A DNA stretch of 64,000 bases from Rhizophagus sp. LPA8_4_AMF (GCA_021464525.1 JADRCO010000033.1:1-64000), one strand, 5' to 3'; positions 1 to 12,280 are shown, numbered from the stretch's first letter. Numbers and translations are program-made. Notes: a model not told the origin generated them from the letters alone.

Positions 1-314
1 TATAATAATTATATAAAAAAATAATTAAATTTATATTTAAATATATAAATGTCACGTGATTTATAGACCTGATTTGAAGCTTGACTCCCCCACCCCCTTT
101 TAAATCAGCTGATTTCTGGCACACCCCTTATATGAATTAGCAGTATATTTTTTATATTTTGGAGGGTCAATGGGTTATAGAATTGCAGTTTATTTAATGT
201 ATACACAGGCAGAACTTGTGGGTGGTCATTCTTTGATAGTGTTTTTGAGTTAGTCAAAATACTATTAATAAAACACGCATCACGCGTACATTAAATTAAA
301 AAAAAATAAAAAAA

Positions 315-468
315 TATTATAATGCAATTATCTTGACTTCTAGTGATCCAATCTTAATAAACTTTTTTTTAATTTATAGCTCTCATTTAGCTTTACAAAT
401 CTAGCTCTATAAAACAAAAAAATGTTTGTTCAAATTGAATCACCAGAAGTCAAGATAATTGTATAATA
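315..468. mobile_element. MITE with about 35-bp inverted ends
   Basis: The left end, from 317, and the reverse complement of the right end, to 466, share CAATTATCTTGACTTCT followed by a near-identical stretch (RGTGATYCAAT). The ends are imperfect, with one 2-base gap and a few mismatches. Both ends are flanked by TA (315-316 and 467-468), as expected for a Tc1/mariner-type target duplication. The interior is only about 70 bp and non-coding, so this is a non-autonomous element. The family assignment rests on the TA flank alone. Confidence 0.75.
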
Positions 469-1839
469 CTAATTATTATATATAGTAATACTTAATATTT
501 AATAATAAAAATTTTTTAACCAATCAGATTTCAATCAGATAGGGGTGGGGGGTTAAGGCTACTAATTGAGAGATATCAGCTGATTTCTAACACGTCTCTA
601 ATAAAGAAAACTACAATAGTTTAACAACTATACAATAATTTAAACAATATTTTAACTAGTAAAAAATTATTATTTTGTTAAAAACATATTTTTACAAAAA
701 AAAATGAAGAAACATAACTTAGTATTAAATGAGTTACATATACACTCTTTAATTTGACTTTGTTAGAACTTGTTACAATAAGGAAGCGTCAACTAGAAAT
801 ACAGTATATTTACTTTCAACTACAAGAAAAGTTATTATATACTGGTGTTAACATTTTATATTTATAATATAAAGGAAATAGTTATATTCTTTTGGATATA
901 GTTTCGCTAAATAAGAATAACAACAAGCTGCTTATCATTTTAAATAACAAGAGTTTTATAATATAACTCTGTATATATAATTTCTTTTGATAAATATATA
1001 GTTAATGTTAAATATAAAATTTTAAAATATTTGAATAGCATTTTTTATACATTACTATAAAAAAATATGTTAGAGACCATTATTTCAGTCATATTTGAAT
1101 TTTATTATTAGAAAAATTTATATTAATTAAAAATCAACTAAAGAAAAGAATGATAATATTGAGAAACTAAAACTTACATTTATTTTAATTATAAATATTC
1201 TATATGGTATTTTAGTTTTTATATTCCTTGCAATTATTGCAAAATAGTGTGTATTGTGGTAATGTTAAATAATTATATAATATATATAAGATGTAAACTA
1301 CTTATTATTGAAATACTAAAATCTCTGATTAAATTATTTACATTATCTTTATTTTATCAAAAGAAGAGAAAATTAGTAATGAATCAATGACAGAATTTTA
1401 AATGAATTAGAGAACTATCTGTAAGTTATTATATTTCTCAATCTGAACTTAAAGTTCTTAATCAGAAAATTAGTAAACAATAATAGGAAAAATATAAAAA
1501 GTAAAATGACCATTACTGGATTAAATAGAAGATTGAAAAAGATCATGCTAAAATTCCACTTACTTCTAATAAAAATCTCTGTAGAAATTTTAACTTTTAT
1601 GTGTAATTTTACCTTACTTTTTCTTGCAATTCTATTGGTTAATTAATTTAACAAGGAAAAAAATCAAAATAATGCAATGTAATATTTTCTTTTTTATATA
1701 TAATTTATTTATATATAATAAGATCTTTACTTTAAATTTACTGATACCTCTATTAGAAGTAAGTGGAGTTTTATCATGTTTAATAGTTAAGCAATTCTCT
1801 TGTAATAAAATGCAATCAAATAAATAAGGTTGCTTGACT

Positions 1840-2060
1840 AAACCCCTCCAAAATTTTATGATTAGTTTTGCCTAAATTTTAATATGAATTTAATATAGTT
1901 TTACAAAGTTTCTTCAGTTTCACCATTTACTAATATAGTTTTAGCAGTTTCAGCATTCAACTTGTTTCGCCAACTTTTTAATAAGACTTTAATATAGTTT
2001 TGTCAAGTTTTACCTTTTTGTTATTATGCCAACTTGCTAAACCCCCTAGTTTTAGTAATC
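1840..2060. repeat. Diverged short repeats
   Basis: Three imperfect copies of a unit containing TAATATAGTTTT followed by an AAGTTTC or CAGTTTC-like stretch lie near 1891, 1932 and 1993. They are bracketed by two TAAACCCC-containing stretches near 1840 and 2038. Spacing is irregular (about 41 and 61 bases), so this is not a clean tandem array. It may be a decayed satellite fragment. Confidence 0.35.
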
Positions 2061-2239
2061 AATCTTATGAATAAATAGTCAATACATAATTCTATTATTC
2101 ACTTTGACTGAAATAAAGTATTGAAAAATATCTTGAATTTAAGATATATTCATAGATACGAATTAATTTTCATATATAGTACTGTTAAAAGTATAATAGA
2201 ACTAAATTAATTAACAGTAATATTATCACATATTTCTGA

Positions 2240-2647
2240 TGATTAGATATAGGACTACAATTTGATAAAGGACTTTAAGATAAACTTATTTTGCAAAAAG
2301 ATAGGATTATTTTAGATACAATTAATTAGAAAAAGCATAAAGTTACTTTAGTAGTGAATTGGATACCAAAAACTAATACAAAATATCATTTTACAGATAT
2401 ATTTAAATAAATTTCAATTTGGCTTAAGGTAAAAACTTTGCAAATAGATAATATTAGATGTATCTTTGAAGAAGCAAAGAGAGCAAAAAGTATAGAAGAT
2501 TTGGATATATTAAAAGAAGAGATTGTTAAAGATCATAAATTTAAGGAAGACAAACTTAAAATGTATTATAATATAAGAAAAAAACAACTTGAACTTAAGT
2601 TGAATATAGGTAAGACTGATAGCAGTAAAGGGAAAAATAGGGTATAG
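2240..2647 (+). pseudogene. Eroded coding-like block, unrecognised
   Basis: From 2411 to 2647 the plus strand reads as a Lys/Glu-rich peptide with heptad-like spacing (KSIEDLDILKEEIVKD is a sample), suggesting a former coiled-coil or DNA-binding tail. The same frame upstream remains protein-like but is interrupted, and there is no credible ATG. I do not recognise the family. It is most likely the remains of a dispersed gene or of a DNA element. Confidence 0.3.
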
Positions 2648-2932
2648 ATCAGCAATTTTGATTACAATATAAAAATAAAACTTGGTAGTATTGTTAAATT
2701 AATTACTTGGTCTATATTTTAATATTTCATACCAGTTAGAATTTATATATAGTATGTATTTAAACCATATGAAAGAACAATTCAGTGTATTATTATGCAC
2801 ATTACTATAGAATAGTTTAGTTTTTGAATAGAAAGTTCATTGGTCAAATTTTTAAATTTTTCATAACAAAAGTTACTTTTAATCTTAAAGTAACTGGTCA
2901 GTCTTTTTCTATGGAAAGGACAGTATATTTGA

Positions 2933-3117
2933 TAAGAGGAGTGACACTTATTACGTAATTATTAAAGGGGGGGAGGGGGATAGTCAAAATCTTACATTAC
3001 ACTTAATAAAATCATATATTTATAATATAATAATTTAATTGGCTGTTAAATCTGACAAGGGGGGGAGGGGTAAGTTTATATTAAACTAAATATTACGTAA
3101 TATGTGTCACTGCCCTA
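2933..3117. mobile_element. MITE with GTGACAC ends
   Basis: The left end AGTGACACTTATTACGTAAT (2940-2959) and the reverse complement of the right end (3092-3111) differ at one position. Outside this the similarity weakens, and TA occurs at both outer edges (2933-2934 and 3116-3117). The interior holds two G-runs on the same strand (near 2967-2979 and 3058-3070). One similar end-like sequence, GTGACATTTATTACGTAA, also occurs near 16038. Confidence 0.7.
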
Positions 3118-5031
3118 ATGTTTATTTTATTTAAAAATACTTTATTTTATTTTACTGTGATAAATATATTGGATTACTTTGACATTTTTATCAATAAACA
3201 TGATCATGCCTTTACAAAGAAAAAAAAAATTAATTAAAAGTTTGTAAATAAATTAATTAATATATTTTATTATTAAAAAAAATAATAGATTATTTAAATC
3301 TATATAGTATTTTATTAAATTAAAATCAAAAAGCATATTTAAGAAGATTTTAAATTATTTATTGATTTTTTTTAAAAATAATTGGTTTTATTTATTTAAA
3401 TAATAAAAAATAAAAAAAAATAGTATTTTTTAAATAGTAGTATTTATATATAATTTAATATAATTCATTTATTTAAAATTAAATTAATATAAAATTGTTA
3501 AAAAAAAAATTATTTTATAAAAAATACATAAACTCTTTATAAAGTTTATTTAGTATTTTTTTTTTATTTTATTATTAAAATTATTGTATTTTTTAAAGAT
3601 TATCAGTTATAATTAGATAATATAATAAATTAAAAATACTTAGTACAAAATTATGAGTATATATATGATATAAATAAAACTAAATATAAAAAAAATATAT
3701 AAATAATAATTAATTATAATATTAAATATTTTTTTTTTTTTGCAAATTATTTAGTTTGATAAATAATTTTAAATATAAAGAATAAATATAATTGCATCTT
3801 TATAAAGAAAAAAAAATAAAAATAAAAATAAAATAAAATATAAAGAATATCTATATCTGATATATAATATCCACCAGCTACCTATCCTATTAGTAGCAAT
3901 CAATTAAGTATGATTTATTGGTAAAAAATATGTAGATTTATTACTATTTAGCAGAAGTTATATGATTTCAAACAGGTAATATTAAATATTATTAATTTTG
4001 TTTTTTATTTTAATAATATTAATTATAAGTTTTTTATAAACTTTTAAATTATATATATAAATATATATTATTAAATTCAAGAATAATTTTAATTTTAATT
4101 TTTAATTTTAATTATTATTATTTTTTTTTTTATTTCTTTTATAGTAGTTTTTTTTATTTACTTTTAAATAATTTATTAATGAATTTTAAATTTTTAAGTA
4201 AAATATTATTTATAATTTTTTAATAAAAAAATAATTTAATTATTTTTATAAATACCATTACTAAAATATTTATGTTGAAGAATTACTAAATTTTATGTAA
4301 TAATTTTTATATTTCTTCTTTTTAAATTATATAAATTATATTTAATACAGTATATCCTTTTTTGCAAAATAGGAATGATTTGTAAGTTTATGGATATTGG
4401 ATAATTGCAAAATTTTAAGTAAGACTTCTATTAAAACTTTAAACTAGTATTTAATGTTCCTTAAATCATGTACATTAAATCACTAAAATTAATGAAATTG
4501 ATAAAATTATTATAGAATAAAATAAAATATATTAAAATTTATTATCTGTACCTAATATGGTCAGTAGTAATTTCCCCATATTCATATTTTCCTTTCACTT
4601 AATATTATTACAATAGATTCGTTTCTGGTGCACCTGTATCAACTATACATGTATACTTTTTATCACATATCATCTGTGTTATTTCTTTAAAATCATTAAG
4701 ATTTCTTTTGTATGTAGTAAAGAAAAGTCTTAAGTTTATTGTGGCCTTTACATAGTGGAAGAAAGAAAAGAATTTTTTCCTGATTAATAAAAATTAATAA
4801 ATTTTTAAAAGATTAAGTCATTAAAAAAAGAAAAAAAGTTTGTAAAAATCAAAAGATAAAATGGAATAATTGTTATTAAAAATTCTAAATTCTTTTAAAT
4901 CTCATACAAAATAATAAAAAACAAAAAATGGGTATTGAGAACCTAAATGTACCATAATTAAAAAATTTTTTTTGATTAAATTACTTTTCAAGGTAATAAT
5001 TGGATTTTCCCATTCATTTACATACATAGAA

Positions 5032-6269
5032 TCAAATATTTAATTCCGGCTGAATCTTAACATTATTAGTTTTACGATTTGAACCTTTTTGAAGTTTAAA
5101 ATATTCGGATAATAATTCCGACATTATATCATTAAATTTATAATAATCAGATGACTTTGCTAAAATATTTTTAAATCCTTGAGTTTCACTAATTTGTTCA
5201 AAATTTTTAATCATAAAATTTAAAACAGGTTCTTTCAAATCTTCGTATTTTGGAACCAAACCAAACATAATTTCTGATACATTAGTGAGATTTAATTCAC
5301 TAAAGATTCTCATTTTTGCTCGTTCACGAAGATCTGATAAAAGATATCTATCTGCTAAACAGAACAATCCTATAGTAATAGATTCATCATCTTTGATAAT
5401 CCAATTAATTTGATTCGTGTAAAGATATTCTAACATAATTGCAAATATATCAGGAGTAAAATCGGTTATTTCGATTCGATGTTTAATTTGATAATTTGAT
5501 TTCTCAATCTTAGTTGATAAATCATTATCAGATAACGGTAACAAATTCTCATCAGTTTCAATTTTAATATTATTACTGGATGATTCAGCCCAGTTACCAG
5601 ATAAAACATTTGCGAAATAACTGGATCTTTTAGAAATTATTGAGCTACAAGCATAAAAAGTCTTATCTTTCACAATAAATTCTATATCAACTGGTTGAAA
5701 ATTATATAAATGATCTTTCCATGCATTTATAAGGCTTTTTGGAAGATAATCGAGTGGAACATTGTCATCATTACTGTTATTATAATTTATAAGCTCTTCA
5801 TTTTCAAAATTTTCAAAAGTCACGCCAATGAGCAATATTCCATTTCGTAATGATGATCTTTCAAATGCTTCCGCGCATCCATAAGCTAAATAAATAAATT
5901 TGAATATTAAATACAGTATAAAATAATCAAATAATCGATAAATAATATTTTAAAAAAATCATTACCTTTTGTAATATTTGTATCAGCTGGAACATAAAAT
6001 GCATTGTTATAGAGATTATATGTTTGACCACTGATTTCTTTTGCATATAATTTTATAAATAATTTTGAACGATTTCTCCAGTTGATTTCATCTGGACCTG
6101 CAACCGGAATAATAAATACGCCATAAGATTCTTCAGTTGTTGGTTTAACACATAATTTCCAATATAAATTATTATTTGTACAAAAATTAGGACTGAAAAA
6201 TTTTTCTTTTAATTCAGAAGAATTAGTTATACTGATTTGATAGTTTAACCTTGAAATTTTTTGAGACAT
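5032..6269 (-). CDS. MATH-BTB domain protein, minus-strand copy
   Basis: Two exons, 6269-5966 and 5885-5032, are joined by an 80-bp GT-AG intron and give 385 residues. Exon 1 encodes a MATH domain: an LNYQISI strand, FFSPNF in place of the usual YSPxF, then VAGPDEINWR. Exon 2 encodes a BTB domain (VDIEFIVKDKTFYACSSIISKRSSYF) and a C-terminal helical part like the BACK start. The intron falls at the same place as in the four tandem genes at 22.8-30.3 kb, after the MATH segment and before YGxxxxF. In SPOP, MEL-26 and plant BPM proteins this domain order makes substrate adaptors for Cullin-3 ubiquitin ligases; that role here is inference. The loop inside the BTB domain is Asn/Ser/Asp-rich but less acidic than in the tandem copies. 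Confidence 0.88.
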
Positions 6270-7431
6270 TTTTATTTTTTATTTTTTTTAAAAGAATAAG
6301 CCGGAAAAACTTAAAACTTCTATATTTATGGATTCTCTCAGATCATCATAAATTTACCCTTAAAAGCAAAAGGGTACCTCATTATGAGTATCAGAGTGTC
6401 ATATTAGTAAATTAACAAAATTCAAATTAGGTAGTGATCAGATATGTGAGATTGACATATAGTCATATGACCCTATGACTGGGTATTTTGATGTAGCCCG
6501 GATAATTCCCGGTCAATAAAAGGGAAATGATCATCCATACCAGTGTTATAACTGGGGGTTATCACTTAACATTGTCCTTTTTCTTAGATAGGTATAAACA
6601 TAATCGCGATAATTGTGTAAATGGTGGCAATTAATATTACTTAGAAGTGTTTTTCAAAACCAATACTACGTACTATCGATCGTATGTGCTAATATGAAAA
6701 GTCCTAAAATTTTATAATTTTTTTTATTGATCAATTAAAGAGACATTGTAAAATTAGGTTAAAAAGTTAGTTGTATGGTATTTTTAGTCGACCAGATCCA
6801 TATTACATTAATAATTTTGAGGAAATCATTAAGAATAATTAAGGCCCAATTTCCACTACTTTTAGCATTACTATTAATAAAGTTTTGTATTAACCGTTTA
6901 TGATTAAAATCAAATTTTACAATTTTCATTCCGTTCGCGCAAACAAACATCGTTTTGTTCATATTCCATAAAAGGAAGTGATAAAAGGAAATTACGCAGA
7001 ACTTACTAGAAGATCAAAATGATATTCTATTTTTTCATTATCTTGTTTCCATTTTTAAACATTTTAAATTTGTATGATATTCTCGATTGCACTATATTTT
7101 TAATTTATCGGAATAAATAAATCTAAAAATATTTTAAAAAAAGCATAAAAACCCTATACTAATACTTACAATTAAATCAAAACTTTATCTGGTTGCTAAA
7201 ATAGATGTTAAAGTAGGTTTAACAAAATATCAATATTGATTAGATAATTAACATTTTGCTTCAAAAGTAGATATTTCTCATGTTTACTGTATGTAGCTTA
7301 ATTATATATATAATTTTAAACTATTAACCTTAAGATTAACTCCATTTAACCAGAATTTTATGTAAAACTGTAAAATACCAAAACTATTTATCAGTTAATT
7401 TAACATCACTAAACTATATTAAAAAAGAAAA
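6270..7431. other. Intergenic region between divergent genes
   Basis: This 1.16-kb stretch separates the minus-strand MATH-BTB gene from the first kinase-like gene, so it should hold both promoters. I see no coding sequence. A 67-codon open frame at 6962-6759 on the minus strand has no recognisable domain and ordinary AT-rich composition. Confidence 0.5.
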
Positions 7432-8707
7432 ATGGATTGTCCAGATTGTGATCGTCCTACATCTTTCGGTTGGTGTATGACGTGTGAAACTAATTTTATG
7501 AAGGGAAAATTTCCTTATTGGACATCGGAAAATAGAGAGATTGATGAGCTAATCCGACATACCCAACGAAATGCCTCCCAAGCTTGTGATTACTTAGAGT
7601 GGATTCCATTTGAAACACTTGAAATAGGTAAGTATATTGGGAGTGGTGGATTTAGTAGTATTTATTCAGCGGTTTGGATGGAAGGTCCTAGGTGGAATTG
7701 GGATGATAGTACGCAAGAATGGGCTCGAACTGGTCCTACTTTTGTTGCTTTAAAACGTCTCGATAATTCATTAAACATTTTGAGTTCTTACGTTGATCAG
7801 GTAATTTCATCTAATCATATTCTTTTTAGCAAACCAAATGAGCTTTTTTTTTCAATCGTTATTTATTTATTTTTTGATTCCATATTTCTAATAGATTAAA
7901 GTACATCATGAATGTATACAATTGGCTTCATTTGTCGAAACATTTGGAATTACAAAAGATTCAACATCTAATTACATGATAGTTATGAAATATTATGAAA
8001 ACGGAAATTTGTACCAATACCTTGATCGTCACAATGGAATTCTTTCTTGGAAAGATATAATAGATATGTTACGGGGAATCGCTAGAAGTCTTGAAAAAAT
8101 TCACGTTAAAGGAAAATTTCATAAAAATCTTCATGGAGGAAATTTATTTATTGGAAATGAACTAATTTCTATAAACGCTTGTATTGGTGACGTGGGCCTT
8201 TATGGACCAAGCTATTATCTTGAAAATGGAAGTTTCAATCAAATTTATGGAGTTTTACCATATATTGCACCGGAAGTTTTACATGGAGAATCTTATAGTG
8301 CTGCCTCCGATATTTATTCATTTGGTATTATTATGAATATTCTCGCAACTGGAAAAAGACCTTGGTATAATAGAGCTCATAATATTAGTTTGGCAAAAGA
8401 TATCTGTTATGGTGAAAGACTCGAAATTCCGGAGGATACACCAAGTTTTTATGCGGAATTAATGCGACAATGTTGGGACAATGAACCAGAAAACCGTCCA
8501 ACTGCATCTTATTTATATAAAAAATTAAACTGGATTAATTTAATTTGTGAAAATTCAAATCCATTTGATGATAATTATTACATTTCTGAAGAAAAAAGAT
8601 GTAAAATAATATCTCAATTACCTAAATCATATACTCATCCAGAAATACATCCCGAAGCATATTATACAAGTAGACTTTTGATTTTTCCTGAATTATCTAA
8701 AAAATGA
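7432..8707 (+). CDS. Kinase-like protein copy 1, probable pseudokinase
   Basis: Exons 7432-7800 and 7895-8707 with a 94-bp GT-AG intron encode 393 residues. The N-terminus has a Cys knuckle, CPDC (residues 3-6) and WCMTC (14-18), typical of expanded kinase-like proteins of arbuscular mycorrhizal fungi. The kinase domain shows a Gly-rich loop GSGGFSSIYS (70-79), the VAIK-type Lys in VALKRL (108), an APE motif in YIAPEVL, and an IYSFGIIM helix. Key deviations are Gln123 where the alpha-C Glu is expected, HKN (199-201) in place of HRD, and DVG (222-224) in place of DFG. The Asn of the catalytic loop (206) is kept. Loss of the HRD Asp argues against phosphotransfer, so a scaffold or ATP-binding role is more likely (inference). 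It ends with an HPEIHPEAYYTSR tail shared by the family. It stands opposite in strand to the other copies. Confidence 0.9.
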
Positions 8708-8927
8708 TCACTAATCAAAAAAATTTTAACTTATTTTTATAAAATAATCATTTTTGGAATTTTCTTTTCCGCTTCATTTTCATTTATTTATTTATTTATT
8801 TTAAATTCTAATATTATTTATAATTAATAATTTTATAAATACTTTTTATTATACAATTAACAGTGAAATGACTATTGCACTGTATTATTATTATTATTTA
8901 TTTTTTTGTGTATACCAGAAATCTGAG

Positions 8928-9140
8928 CACTTGTTGTATCAGGTGTTCCACCGTTTCTTACTGTTATTTATGAACTTATACGTAAAAGGAGCATTAATAT
9001 TTTGGAAGCAATAATAAACATCAGTTTTATCGTTAGTACTGTAGTAGCTATAATTGTTAAAAACGATGCTCGGATTCATTCATTATAGTCGGTTTAACAT
9101 TTCCTCATTACTTTGATTCCAATCAAGGTTAGTTCCTTCC
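8928..9140 (+). repeat. Direct repeat, left copy
   Basis: This stretch and 9878-10110 share long blocks such as CACTTGTTGTATCAGGTGTT, CGGTTTAACATT followed by CCTCATTACTTTGATTCC, and a GGTTCCTTCCAA-like end. They lie about 950 bp apart in the same orientation. The left copy runs directly into the kinase exon 1 relic. The repeat probably reflects a local duplication around the relic. Confidence 0.7.
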
Positions 9141-9164
9141 AAAATGGATCAAGGGTATTCATTA

Positions 9165-9350
9165 ACGTTCGCCCATTTTTTCGATGCTTTGGACTTGTGA
9201 GCCATGTAATTGAGTATGACGAATTAAATTCTTATTTCCTGATGACCAATAAATTGGTTTCACACCTTATACATCAACCGATCCATTTCGTACAGTTTTT
9301 TGGAATAAATTTAAATTCTTGATCTTCTTTATAAGGTAAATTTCTTCCAT
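9165..9350 (-). pseudogene. Relic of kinase-like gene exon 1
   Basis: Read on the minus strand from a retained ATG at 9350, this matches the 5' part of exon 1 of the three minus-strand kinase copies. Recognisable blocks include the start region (CTTGATCTTCTTTATAAG on the plus strand), the stretch encoding YWSSGNKDIDELIRHTQ (ATTTCCTGATGACCAATA) and TTGTGAGSCATGTAATTGAG. The reading frame is broken by small deletions and no exon 2 follows. A CACGTG site at 9514-9519 sits in the same relative position as in the intact copies, so the promoter was duplicated with it. Confidence 0.8.
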
Positions 9351-9513
9351 TTTTTATATAATGATGTTTGTGCGATAACGATTTTTTTTAATCATATTTC
9401 GCTGGTCTTTTCATGGCTTTTTTATAAAATATATTCTCTTTAATTACCCATGAATTATTAAACTTAATTCTTTATTTTTCCCTTGTAAAATGACGTATAA
9501 TATAAAATTTGAT

Positions 9514-9519
9514 CACGTG
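9514..9519. promoter_or_regulatory. CACGTG E-box upstream of kinase relic
   Basis: GATCACGTGAATT lies 164 bases upstream of the relic ATG. Equivalent sites stand about 200-225 bases upstream of the intact minus-strand copies. It matches the core of bHLH (Cbf1/USF-like) sites; factor binding is inference. Confidence 0.45.
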
Positions 9520-9877
9520 AATTCCAAAAAAGAAAGTTTAAAAATCGAATGTCATTTGTTGATCATTTTAGAACGGTATGCATTTTTCCCTTTTATCCCT
9601 TCCTTTTTAAGGAATATGAATAGCATGAATTACTGGGGTTACGAAAATTTCTGATCTTGTTTTGGTAATCAGATAAGGAAAAAAATCTTAATGAAAATTT
9701 AATAACACGAATAAAAAATCAATCATTATAAAATTCTTTCATTAACGGAATATTCATCGCCAAATCAAAAACTGATTTAAGAAGAAATTTCTTAGAATAA
9801 GATTAATGTTAATTCTTGAGATCAGTTTACCATTTAACCTCTATTGCCTTAGAGAATTTACTGTATACTCAGAATTC

Positions 9878-10110
9878 CAGTCACTTGTTGTATCAGGTGT
9901 TCACCGTTTTCTTGCTGTTATTTATGGACTTTATACTTAAAAGGCGTATTGATATTAATAATAATCAATTTTGTTGTCACTTGTTATCGTGTCATTATTA
10001 AAAAATGATGCCCGAATTCATTTACTACGAGAATCAGCAATCAAGAGTGCTATCGGTTTAACATTCCTCATTACTTTGATTCCAATCAAGATTGGTTCCT
10101 TCCAATAATA
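9878..10110 (+). repeat. Direct repeat, right copy
   Basis: Second copy of the repeat at 8928-9140, with small indels. It contains an extra short segment near 10020-10050 that the left copy lacks. It is not followed by kinase exon sequence. Confidence 0.65.
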
Positions 10111-10726
10111 TTCAACTTCAAACAATCCAAATGATATCACAGAACGCTGGGAAAGCCATTGAATAACTATGCAATATATCATATATTTTATATATTGTAA
10201 TAAATATTCAGTACCTCAACCAATCAAAAATTTCCTTCATCTTAATAGGTTTAAAATTTCGAATTTATTGCATTTATTGCATTTTATAATTTATATAATT
10301 TACATAATATTAAAAAAAAACTTCATAATCTGTTGACTTTTTTTTTAAGAAAAAAATAACTTCACATAACCTATAAAATTTCTGCATTCCTGCGTAGTCT
10401 TTAAAAACGGATTATAAGTTCTTAATCATAATAATAGAATATCAATAACAAATAAAATATAACATAAAGATGAATAAATAATTTTAATTCATAAAATCAT
10501 ATTTTTGATAAATTGCATAATAATAATAATAATAAGAAAAAAATTTAATTAATCTAACAAAAAAAATCAAACAACGAAAGTGCAAGAAGCGCAAATGCAT
10601 TATTTATTTAACCCATCTTCTCGATTCATCATCAACAATTGTGTAGTAAATTTAACAAATTGTGAAAAAAATCAGATGTATTAAAAGGGTCAAAAGCTAT
10701 ATGTACATTTGCGCAAGAAAAAGAGG

Positions 10727-12050
10727 TTATGTTATATTGTTCAGAAAATGCAAGGGTCTACTAATATATAATGCTTCAGGATGTATTTCTGGATGAACAT
10801 AATTTTTAGGTAAATGTGAAATTATTTTCCATCTTTTATCTTCAGAAATATTGTATTCGTCGAAAATTTCTGAAGGATTGGGATTATCACAAATTAAAGT
10901 GATCCATTCGCCCATTTTTTCATTTAAATAAGATGCACTAGGACGTTTTTCTGGATCATTATCCCAGCATCGTTGCATTAATTCTGCGTAAAAGCTTGGT
11001 GTATCCTCCGGAATTTCTAACCTTTCACCATTACAAATATCTTTTGCTAAATAAATATCATGAGCTCTATTATACCAAGGTCTTTTTCCGGTAGCGAAAG
11101 TATTCATGATAATGCCAAACGAATATATATCAGAAGCAGCAGTATAATTTTCGCCACGTAAAACTTCTGGTGCAATGTATGGCAAAACTCCATATATTTG
11201 ATTTGTTTCATGATAACATGGTCCATAAAGACCAACATCACTAACACGAGTATCTGTAACGACTTTCTCATCCACAAGTAAATTTCCTCCATGAACATTT
11301 TTATGGACTTTTCCTTCAGAATGAATCTTTTCAAGACCTTCAGCTATTCCCCATAATATGTCGATTATATCCTTCCAAGAAAGAATTCCGTTAGAACGAT
11401 CAAGATATTGATACAAATTGCCATTTTCATAATACTTCATAACAATCATATAATTAGATGTCGGATCTCTTGTAATTCCAAATGTTTCAGCTAAAGAAGC
11501 TGACTGAATACATTTATGATTCGCTTTAATCTATAATTTAGATGAGTAAATCTAAGTATAATTGCGCTTATCTTTGAGAAAAAATTATAAAGCCGATTAA
11601 TTTAATTTTAGTTACCTGATTAACGTAAGAACTTGTAATATTTATTGAATTATCAAGACGTTTCAAAACAACTTTGATTGGACCGGTTCGGGTCCATTCT
11701 TGCAATCCTTCATCCCAAACCAATCTAGGACCTTCCATCCAAAGAGCTGAATAGACACTACTAAATCCACCACTCCCAATATATTTAACCATTTCAAATG
11801 CCTCAAAAGGAATCCATTCCAAATAATCACATGTTTGTGAAGAATTTAATTGAGTATGACGGATTAATTCATCAATATCTTTATTTCCTGATGACCAATA
11901 GGAAAATCTTCCCTTCATAAAATTAGTTTCACACGTCACACACCAACCGAAAGACGTAGTAGGTCCATTACACTCCGGACAAAATTTTGATTCTTTTAGA
12001 GTATACTTAAGTTCTTGTTCTTGATCTTCTTGATAAACTAAATCTTCCAT
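10727..12050 (-). CDS. Kinase-like protein copy 2, probable pseudokinase
   Basis: Exons 12050-11616 and 11530-10727 with an 85-bp intron encode 412 residues. It is about 19 residues longer at the N-terminus than copy 1 (MEDLVYQEDQEQELKYTLKE), then CPECNGPTTSFGWCVTC. The Gly-rich loop GSGGFSSVYSA and the Lys in VVLKRL are present. The alpha-C position is Gln (YVNQ just before the intron), the catalytic motif is HKNVHGGN in place of HRDxxxxN, and DFG is replaced by DVG. The APE and IYSFGIIMNTFATGKRPW motifs are intact. The 3' region upstream of the stop diverges from copies 1 and 4 (FDEYNISEDKRWK against FDDNYYVSEEKRCK). The flanking DNA on the promoter side is nearly the same as at copy 4, showing segmental duplication. 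Confidence 0.9.
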
Positions 12051-12274
12051 TTTTTTTATTTTCTTTTATAGAATATTGTTTGTACGATAATGTTAGTTTA
12101 TGATAGCGATATTTTTAATCATATTTTGCTTGTAAAAAAGTGCTCTTTTATTACTTTTTTATAATAGATAAATAAAATCAATTCTCATTTGATTACCCAT
12201 TGACTACTTACATAATTCTTTCTATAAAATGAACTTTCATCTTCTATAAATAAGACAAACGCAAAATATTTAAT

Positions 12275-12280
12275 CACGTG
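12275..12280. promoter_or_regulatory. CACGTG E-box upstream of kinase copy 2
   Basis: AATCACGTGAATGCAATAG lies 225 bases upstream of the start codon of copy 2. The same string, with one base difference, lies 203 bases upstream of copy 4 (21480-21485). At copy 3 the equivalent is CACGTA (17444-17449). Confidence 0.5.

Larger units (their letters stand above)
1..5031. other. AT-rich gene-poor region
   Basis: No intact gene is visible over 5 kb. The DNA is extremely AT-rich with many homopolymer runs, especially from 3200 to 4900. It contains two short inverted-repeat elements (315-468 and 2933-3117), a set of diverged repeats near 1840-2060, and one coding-like block near 2240-2647, each listed separately. 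A 14-base sequence ATCAGCTGATTTCT occurs twice, near 105 and near 578. The open frame at 1624-1827 is low-complexity and has no support. Confidence 0.6.
8708..10726. other. Intergenic region with kinase relic and direct repeat
   Basis: No intact gene is visible. The stretch holds an eroded kinase exon 1 on the minus strand (about 9350-9165) and a direct repeat of about 200 bp (8928-9140 and 9878-10110), both listed separately. Open frames at 9113-9322 and 9816-10001 lie inside these repeats and are not genes. Confidence 0.6.

Noticed and set aside
1624-1827. Open frame of 67 codons on the plus strand
   Set aside because: It starts at TTG, is Phe/Ile/Asn-rich as expected from AT-rich DNA, and shows no domain or splice context.
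6759-6962. Open frame of 67 codons on the minus strand
   Set aside because: No recognisable domain, no paralogue in the window, and it lies in a probable divergent promoter.
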